Source of the DNA: Marisa cornuarietis
Taxonomy: Eukaryota > Mollusca > Gastropoda > Architaenioglossa > Ampullariidae
Assembly (NCBI GenBank): GCA_004794655.1
Contig: SMMW01000627.1
Span: forward strand, 2,107,501-2,171,500
DNA length: 64,000 nucleotides
Reading direction: 5' to 3'
Shown here in pieces: positions 57,901 to 64,000 of this stretch. The notes beneath the pieces were generated by a model, which worked only from the letters and a program-made list of their open reading frames with translations, did not search any database and was not told the DNA's origin. Within the stretch, counting starts at the first letter, position 1, and the number at the start of each line of letters is the position of its first letter. The translations under genes and the position numbers were made by a program.

Positions 57901-59896
57901 GGGAGGTTCAGAATTATGCATCTTTCACTCGACAGACTAGCAACATTCTTCATTTCAAAGCCTTGCCGTGTCTGAGGTAAGATATATATATATATAAATA
58001 AATGAGGCGTCTTCCGTGGCACACGAAACCGGTTGTTTAAAGTGTGATTTAAATTAGAAATAAAATATTTTAATCACATAGCACTCATTACCCAAGAATC
58101 TTGCGCTTATTATGATAATAACGTAGCTGGCTTTGATAAAGATTTCTTTGTGATTATGCTTGGGCAGGATATCTTGAGGATTATCCATAACATCCTTTTT
58201 GGTAGGTGTCTAGTTTTTACCTGATTTTTCCTGACACCTTCGATAGATAAGACTGTGAGGATATGTTTCCCTCTACGCAAAATCTCGTTTTTTGATACTA
58301 CAGTCTTATCACATGTAAACACATTGCTGTCCCACTAACGATCTCTCTTTTCTATACAATTATCAGCAGCGTTTTTGTAAAAATTAATCTATCATATCTT
58401 GTAACTTTTCATAACGGCATTTTTCAAAGTTGTGTTTTGTGACCTGTTTCAGACTAGCGGTTTTCAGGGAATTCGTGAGGACCATTGAACAAGTTCGCGA
58501 CATCAAGACACGTTACGAAGCTTTCAAGACTCAGCTTTCAGACACCATTGTGTAAGTGTTTGTTGAATATGATGCCATGTGGGGGAAGACAACAGTGTGC
58601 GTGTTGTGTGGGATAACCTATCTTATAAACAGGTAACACATGATTTAACTGAATTAAAATGTAAATAGAGACACGTGAAGATGTTAAGTGTACGAGAGAT
58701 CACGGAAGCTTGATGAGAGTGCGACACAGAGCACAATTGTACATACAATAACAAGGGAGTGAGGAATATGGAAAACAAAATTCAAAGGTAGCAAATGAAT
58801 GTTATTATTTACATCTTACTGTTTTCAAGGGCCCAGAGGTACCAGGAATTCCTCCGTTTTGCACAGGTTTCTGGATTTATCCCTGACGTTCTTTCAACAG
58901 AGGGTGAGAAATATTTAACACATTATTGGCTGACTGTTCTCCCACACAGTATGACGATTAGCAAAGATCTCTCTTGAATCAGAATAGTATTTATTTAATA
59001 ACAATAATAAATGAAGATTTTTATAGCGCATATTCACACTCATAGAGAGCATGCTCTTAGCGCTTAAAACAAGGAAGAGACTTGGACTAAATGGATAGAA
59101 CACGAGGGCGTAAGAATAAACGACAGTACTGACGACAAACAGAAAACAAGGATGGAAAACACAAAAAGACACCAAGTAACAGAACATAGAAAATATAGTG
59201 ATTCTGCAGAGAAAGATGGTAGACAAGTAGCAAGAGCAGAAGGGGGTAGGGTAAGAAGGACGAGCATTGTGTGGACTGTGTTAGGAGTGCTCAAGGAAGA
59301 GGTGCGTTTTCAGTGCAGATTTGAAGGATTCAGTTGTAGGAAGGTGGCGGATATGGAAAGGGAAGCTCATTCACACAATTTAAAAATTAAAATACTCGCA
59401 ATGGTAGTCCTTATTGTAACATTTTGGGTATTTCACTTTTTAAATTATTAGTTTAGTGAACAAATGACTTATGCCTCAGTTTTCTGACTTTTTGTTTTCT
59501 ATTAACAGTCCAGAGGCTAAATAGTCCATACCGATTCGTCAATGTTCCACGCTACGCCTACGGGCCATTCGACACTTACCAACGATTTTCCAGGTCCCAA
59601 CCAGCCTGGTAAACCACAGGTAAATCATAACGAATGGTCAACCTTCAGTGTGAATGTGCAGAAAGCAGTGAAAAGCTATCGCTGTATTATAAAAAAAAAC
59701 AAAAACAAAACAAAACACGACGAGCAGTCCAGTGTCCGACAGAATGAAAGAACAAAATAAATGAATAAAAGAATGATTGGAGTTTGTATGCAAGTCTTCA
59801 TCCTACTAAGTAACGGCGCTATAAAGGACGTGTTTGTTTTTCTGCAGCTGGCACCTTCATGCCATGAGCGACGTCAGCAACACACAGGTGTCCTAA
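52322..59896 (+). CDS. Novel secreted, helix-rich protein (about 877 aa), 13 coding exons
   Basis: Exons: 52322-52423, 52637-52798, 52965-53138, 53903-54052, 54374-54689, 54998-55401, 55854-56288, about 56724-57095 (or from 56791, see findings), 57562-57758, 58453-58551, 58830-58903, 59509-59608, 59848-59896. All other phases close, and the frame ends at TAA 59894-59896. Residues 1-21 (MAKLLVITCLAFGAVIAPAAG) form a classic signal peptide. There is no other membrane segment. Most of the chain is amphipathic helix with regularly spaced Val, Leu, Phe and Gln/Glu/Arg, for example residues about 302-436, which suggests coiled coil. A segment at about 465-480 has a duplicated YSNYxD motif in a Tyr/Arg/Asp-rich region. 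Cysteines are very few in the mature chain (CRNAF, QDCGS, PACWH). I do not recognise the family. A secreted structural or reproductive-tract protein, such as an egg-capsule or matrix protein, is a guess from composition only. Confidence 0.85.
54846..54929. repeat. (ATG)n microsatellite in an intron of the secreted-protein gene
   Basis: About 28 trinucleotide units, lying between exons ending 54689 and starting 54998. The poly-Met, poly-His and poly-Ile frames across it are not genes. Confidence 0.95.
59001..59345 (-). repeat. Dispersed repeat family C, copy 4
   Basis: Begins aataataaatgaagattttt, then atagcgcatattcacactc and agagcatgctcttagcgctt. It is the longest copy in this orientation and lies in the intron between exons ending 58903 and starting 59509. 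Confidence 0.75.
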
Positions 59897-60061
59897 ATCA
59901 CCGTTTGGCGCTCGCAGCCAAGATGGTTCCACACAAGTGTTCTGACAGCTTAGGATTCCGTCTTATCCTTTACTTCCGTCGATAACATTTATTTCGTTTT
60001 TATTTATTTTGAAGTGTATTTTCACCATTTGTCTCTGATGTCACATGTTAGTTGGAGAGGG

Positions 60062-60067
60062 AATAAA
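60062..60067 (+). terminator. Poly(A) signal of the secreted-protein gene
   Basis: AATAAA about 165 nt after the stop codon at 59896, giving a short 3' UTR. It is the first such hexamer downstream. Confidence 0.75.
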
Positions 60068-60194
60068 CTTGGTTAAACTGTTCCACTGTCGTGTCTTCCA
60101 TTCTCATTGAACTTCTCCACTTGGCGTTGACAACGACTAACCGAGTTGCTAAAGCAGAGTGGGGATGTAGCAAAACTTCTCACTGCTCTGTGCC

Positions 60195-60705
60195 AAAGAA
60201 TCAAGGAACGCAAAAATGACCCCCAAAATGGATGCAATCGCTAGTCAAGTCCAAAAATATGGAAACAGCAGTGTCAGAGCTATAAAGCAATAAGCCTAAT
60301 CAGACACCCAAGTAAAATAATAATAATAATAGTGAAGATTTTTACAGCGCATATTCACACTCATAGAGAGCATGCTCTTAGCGCTTAAAACGAGGAAGAG
60401 ACGTGGACTAAGTAGATACAGAACAAAGGGGACGAAAGAAAACGACAGTACTGACGAAACAGAAAACAAAAGGCATCAAGTAACAGGAACAGAGAAATAT
60501 AGTGATTCTGCGAGAAAGATGAGTAAAGTAGCAAGAGGGAAGGGGGGGGGTTAAGGACTAGCATTGTGTTAGGAGTAATGCTCAAAATCATGCTGAAACC
60601 AATACAAAATCGTATCAGAACCCCTGCTGATCTGCTAGCAGAACAGACTGGCTTCAGACCAGGTAGAAAGCAGTTTAGATTGTCGCAGCCAGATACAGAA
60701 TCAGA
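60195..60705 (+). mobile_element. LINE reverse-transcriptase fragment split by a repeat insertion
   Basis: Before the insertion: WMQSLV and, in a second frame, QCQSYKAISLIRHPSK (to 60315). After it: MLKIMLKPIQNRIRTPADLL and AEQTGFRPGRKQ (60578-60690). These are consecutive motifs of non-LTR RTs (.NYR.ISLISHPSKV.L...NR......AEEQ.GFR.GR). The element is frameshifted and dead. Confidence 0.75.
60316..60573 (-). repeat. Dispersed repeat family C, copy 5, inserted in the LINE
   Basis: Same sequence as the copy at 59001. It is flanked by AGTAA at 60311-60315 and 60574-60578, a likely 5-bp target duplication that interrupts the RT frame. Confidence 0.75.
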
Positions 60706-60959
60706 GGTAATTCTAGGATTTTAAAAAGAGGGGCCCTGGGGCCCTCTCAATGGAAAAAAGGGGCCATTCAAATGAAACAAACACATTTTCACTGCTTTTT
60801 CCAACTAATATTTGGTAAAAAACAAAATACTTTATTAATCACAAGAAATTGAAGATTAATCACATAGATACCTTTTTCTTATATATCGATAAATTATCTC
60901 ATTCATCACCATTAGTGTGATCATAGCATCCTAAATTTGCAAACCAATTAGTCTTTGTG

Positions 60960-61560
60960 TCCATCTCATTGGGCTATGAGCTAATGTTTAGACACTTTTC
61001 ATATGTCTCATTAGTGCAGAGGTTTTAAAGTTTCTCCTTGAGGCAACTTCTACGAGAAGACTTAATAGGTTTTGATGGCCGAAGCCCCCTCTCACAGCCT
61101 GCTTTGTGGTATAGCATAAGGAGGCACAGCTTTCCGAGAACCAGCAAATTGGGAAATGAATCCCTGTAAAAATCAAATAACAGTTTAAACAGCTTGTGAA
61201 ATCTCTCCGATATGTATTCTGCATTACAGTTACTTTGACCACAATCCATTCCTCTAAACATGATGCTTTGTCAAGCAAGATTTTACTAACTTTGCTGCCC
61301 CCTAACTTGTGCTGGTTTTCCAAAGAAATCTGTTAAGATATTTAATTCTTTGTCTCCATAGGGCGTTCTGTCTTCTGCAGACAGGAGAAAGATGGGGCGC
61401 ATGGAAAGAACTCAAATTCCAGAGGCAACATCACCTGCATCTTTTAGGAACCTGTCATTAATGTTCTTGAACAGATTGTCGCAAAAGCAACCCTGACAGC
61501 TTCTATGTCCTGTGATGTTGTATCAAGTTCGCAACACGTTATTTCTAAGTGTTGTGTTAT
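60960..61560 (-). pseudogene. hAT transposase C-terminal remnant (ZNF862-like)
   Basis: Minus-strand pieces in order are NINDRFLKDAG, EDRTPYGDKELNILTDFFGK, then DSFPNLLVLGKLCLLMLYHK, AGCERGLRPSKPIKS and RSCLKEKL. The FPNL...L....CERGF....IK...R..L arrangement is the hAT dimerisation region. Several stops and frameshifts show it is decayed. Confidence 0.65.
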
Positions 61561-61667
61561 AATACCGCCGGCATAAGTTCCGAAAAGGTCATGAGGACAG
61601 AAATAAATTAGAAATGAAAATAGTTTACCTAGCTGAAATCTTTCTGAAGAATTTCAGCCTCCAAAGA

Positions 61668-61935
61668 GTAAAGGTAAAGGTCATCCCATAACCTTTTCAG
61701 GTCGTTGGGGAGTGAGGTGTTAGAGACCCCACTTTTCTCGGGGCCAGCATTTACATGAGGGTGGTGCCAATGTCTTCTCCCTCCCTGCCTTACCTTCCCC
61801 AACCCTCTATATGGAGTCAGGTACCCATTCCCGTCAGCTGGGTCGACTGGGGGAAGTTTGCTGCGCTTATCGGAAATTGAACCATGGCGCTTTCGATTCG
61901 GACGCCAGCGCTCTAACCACTCGGCCAAAGAGTGC
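61668..61935 (-). mobile_element. tRNA-derived SINE, family B
   Basis: On the minus strand the head reads ttggccgagtggttagagcg (A box, Ser/Leu-tRNA-like), then ccatggttcaatttccg (B box). A long body follows, ending in aaaggttatgggatgacctt. It cannot be a functional tRNA because no acceptor-stem closure is seen. Confidence 0.7.
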
Positions 61936-63280
61936 CTGTGGTCCGAAGTCTGAATGTCTCTACAGCGTCCTCGTTCGGTACTTAACACACCCGGGGTTAT
62001 AAACGCGTTATTCGGATTGTTTTAGGCAACTTTACATCTCACGCCTTCTTCCTCGTCCATTAGCCAAGGCCATTCACAATGAAGGAGCCTAATTACCTCT
62101 GCAGAATCATTTTTATAAATGCTCAATGAGCTTTCCTTTTACACAACAGTAGGCGTCCGGTAAAGGTGCTCCTTGCCGCTCAGCATCTTTCTGGAGAACA
62201 TTCGTGAAACCCTCATGAGTGTTTTATTCTACAGGTGAAAGGAGGCTTAAAAAAAAAAAGAAAGAAAAAAAGGCCAGTTTTGTACTATCCTTCCTGACTT
62301 ATGACAGAACCGGCCCTTCAAGCATGGGGTTTATATAATAGCCACGTTCCTAATTGTCAATGAAAGTAAGCAACACACGTAATGCTGGCTGTCCCAATAA
62401 AAGCTAAGCATGATAGTGACTCTGCCAGATAGCATGGGGAAGGTGATTTTCATCACTTTCGAGTTTTCTCCTTTCCAAAAATCTATAGGTTTCTTGGTCT
62501 CAAAGCAATAAAAACAAACTTCACCCACGGTCGACTTTAGTTACAAGCCAGTCATTGTCATATTTTTATGTCATGCTTGGACTAATTACTTCCAGCGGAC
62601 CCTACAAGTACCCTCACTTTCCCCAAGTTAACAGATTCACCACACTGAAAATTAGGACCTTGTAAGGACATGGAAACCTATTATAAAGACCATTTAAGGA
62701 CTGGAGACAGGTCATCTGGCAGATTACAGAAAATAACCTGCTATTCACCATTTTGCTATCAGACCTTAAGTTCTGTATCACTCTGTTGTGCTTCTCACTG
62801 TTCCTGTTTTCAGGTATATGTTAAGATACATCACAAAATCCACACATACCAACCAAACATCTTCCTCATGCATGGGTGGAGGCCAAAATTAGTTTACCTG
62901 TGATCCTTACAGAAGCTTCTGCAGACCTTCGATCAGATATGTGGTCTTTCAGCGATCAACCTAAGCATTTCTTATTTTATGAAGAAATGGATTTCCCCTC
63001 TAATGACTTTTATGGCCATACCCAATTCTTAGAAATAAGGGGAAAGAAAAGACGTCATGCATAGCACACAGCGTTACCTGTCATAAACACTCATCATAAT
63101 TCTTTCAAAGTCACGCTATACTATTTAAGAACAAGATCTGCAACTTAAATACATAATATTGGAAAGGCACAATTACACTTTGCCAAAGAGATCTATGATG
63201 TCTGGGGACAGGATGGAACTTGGAAAAGTAGCGTAGCACTTGCACACCAAAATCGGACACTACAAGCCTTTGTCCACAAC
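61936..63280. other. Intergenic region before RPL8
   Basis: No gene or recognised element is seen. An A-rich tract lies near 62250-62275. Confidence 0.45.
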
Positions 63281-63286
63281 TTTATT
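63281..63286 (-). terminator. RPL8 poly(A) signal
   Basis: AATAAA on the minus strand 23 nt past the RPL8 stop. A short 3' UTR is usual for ribosomal protein genes. Confidence 0.65.
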
Positions 63287-63308
63287 GTTTGCTTGATCAT
63301 GAAAAGTT

Positions 63309-63389
63309 TTATTCCTTCTCTGTAGTCTTCTGGATGATCTCACGTGTACCTCTGAGACGACCAGTACGTCTTGCAGCAATAAGACCAAC
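63309..63389 (-). CDS. RPL8: RPL8 (uL2) terminal coding exon, partial gene
   Basis: On the minus strand, after the acceptor CATTTTACAG, the frame reads VGLIAARRTGRLRGTREIIQ and then KTTEKE and stop. The block VGLIAARRTGRLRGT is the very conserved C-terminal end of eukaryotic ribosomal protein L8 (uL2, large subunit). The last residues vary between animals. The exon is 27 codons including the stop, phase 0. The upstream exons are not present in 63390-64000, so they lie beyond the right edge. The hexamer AATAAA overlaps the stop codon (63313-63308), and a second lies at 63286-63281. Confidence 0.85.
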   Translation of the reverse strand, partial: VGLIAARRTGRLRGTREIIQKTTEKE

Positions 63390-64000
63390 CTGTAAAATGC
63401 AAAATATACCGTATAATACTGATGCGCAGTAGACTTATAAAACAGGCATATTAAACTGAAAAAAAATTGCTCTGTTCAGACCTTGTATGCAGTCTGTCAT
63501 GGTAATCAGAAGCAGAACTGGATATATTCTCATCACAAACCAGAGCAGTGAAGCTTAAATATTATGGCCAATTTTCGAAAGTATAAAGATGATATTACAA
63601 GTAAAGGTTTACCTTAATTATATTTTACAGATAACGCCGCAAATCTCTAACGTACATTACAAATTAGGTAACTTTTGCATTGATAAATATAAACATTGCT
63701 ATGATTAAAAGCATACCGTCTTGAAATATGTCCTAAATGTAACCTCTTAGGGCTTACATCACAATAAAAGTTTAGCCTTTCAGTTTTTAACGAATCTACA
63801 GAAAATACCCCCCCCCCACCCAGATAACTGTATGTTATGTGCTTAGGAATGATAAACACTATGGTAAAATCTTGTGCAGATTTATTATATTAAAAACAAT
63901 GGATATCGACACGTTTTCAAGCAAAAATCAAATTTATTGTTAAACAGTGAAAAACATATGATCACGCTCTGTTTTTCAGAGTTTGTAACACTGTCTTTCA
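63390..64000 (-). other. RPL8 intron (partial)
   Basis: Sequence upstream of the terminal RPL8 exon. It is AT-rich, with a (C)9 tract near 63810 and no further RPL8 exon before the window ends. Confidence 0.6.

Noticed and set aside
61860..61935. A tRNA gene
   Set aside because: A and B boxes are present but there is no matching acceptor stem, and a long body with a tail follows, so it is a SINE head.

Overview
This is AT-rich animal nuclear DNA, most likely from a mollusc and perhaps a gastropod. The genes are intron-rich with GT-AG junctions and metazoan poly(A) signals. The non-coding part is full of dinucleotide arrays, tRNA-derived SINEs, LINE fragments and hAT-type elements. No virus, bacterial operon or CRISPR array is seen. 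The species guess rests on repeat texture and protein divergence only.

Layout from left to right. (1) CFAP300 (the C11orf70 family of ciliary dynein-arm assembly proteins) runs on the + strand from 1109 to 32566 in seven coding exons. Six lie in 1109-5305 and the last is about 27 kb away at 32435-32566. (2) That giant intron holds LINE, SINE, hAT and foldback elements, a 31-bp minisatellite and one intronless, GC-rich gene on the minus strand for a four-transmembrane protein (13484-14608). (3) INTS4, a subunit of the Integrator complex cleavage module, lies on the minus strand in 19 coding exons from 44431 down to about 32702. It converges with CFAP300 and its 3' end probably overlaps the last CFAP300 exon in antisense. 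(4) A repeat-rich intergenic stretch (44.5-51.2 kb) leads to a TATA promoter. (5) A + strand gene (51.2-60.1 kb) encodes a secreted, helix-rich protein of about 877 residues that I do not recognise. It is the best candidate here for something undescribed. (6) A graveyard of nested LINE, SINE and hAT fragments (60.1-62 kb) precedes the terminal exon of RPL8 on the minus strand (63309-63389). The rest of RPL8 lies beyond the right edge.

The exon models were built by hand from splice signals, reading phase and remembered family sequences, and the phases close at every junction listed except two. These are the C-terminal end of INTS4, where an in-frame TAG interrupts a tail that seems to continue, and the intron at 56.3-56.8 kb of the secreted-protein gene. 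The named genes are housekeeping or ciliary and show no obvious shared pathway.
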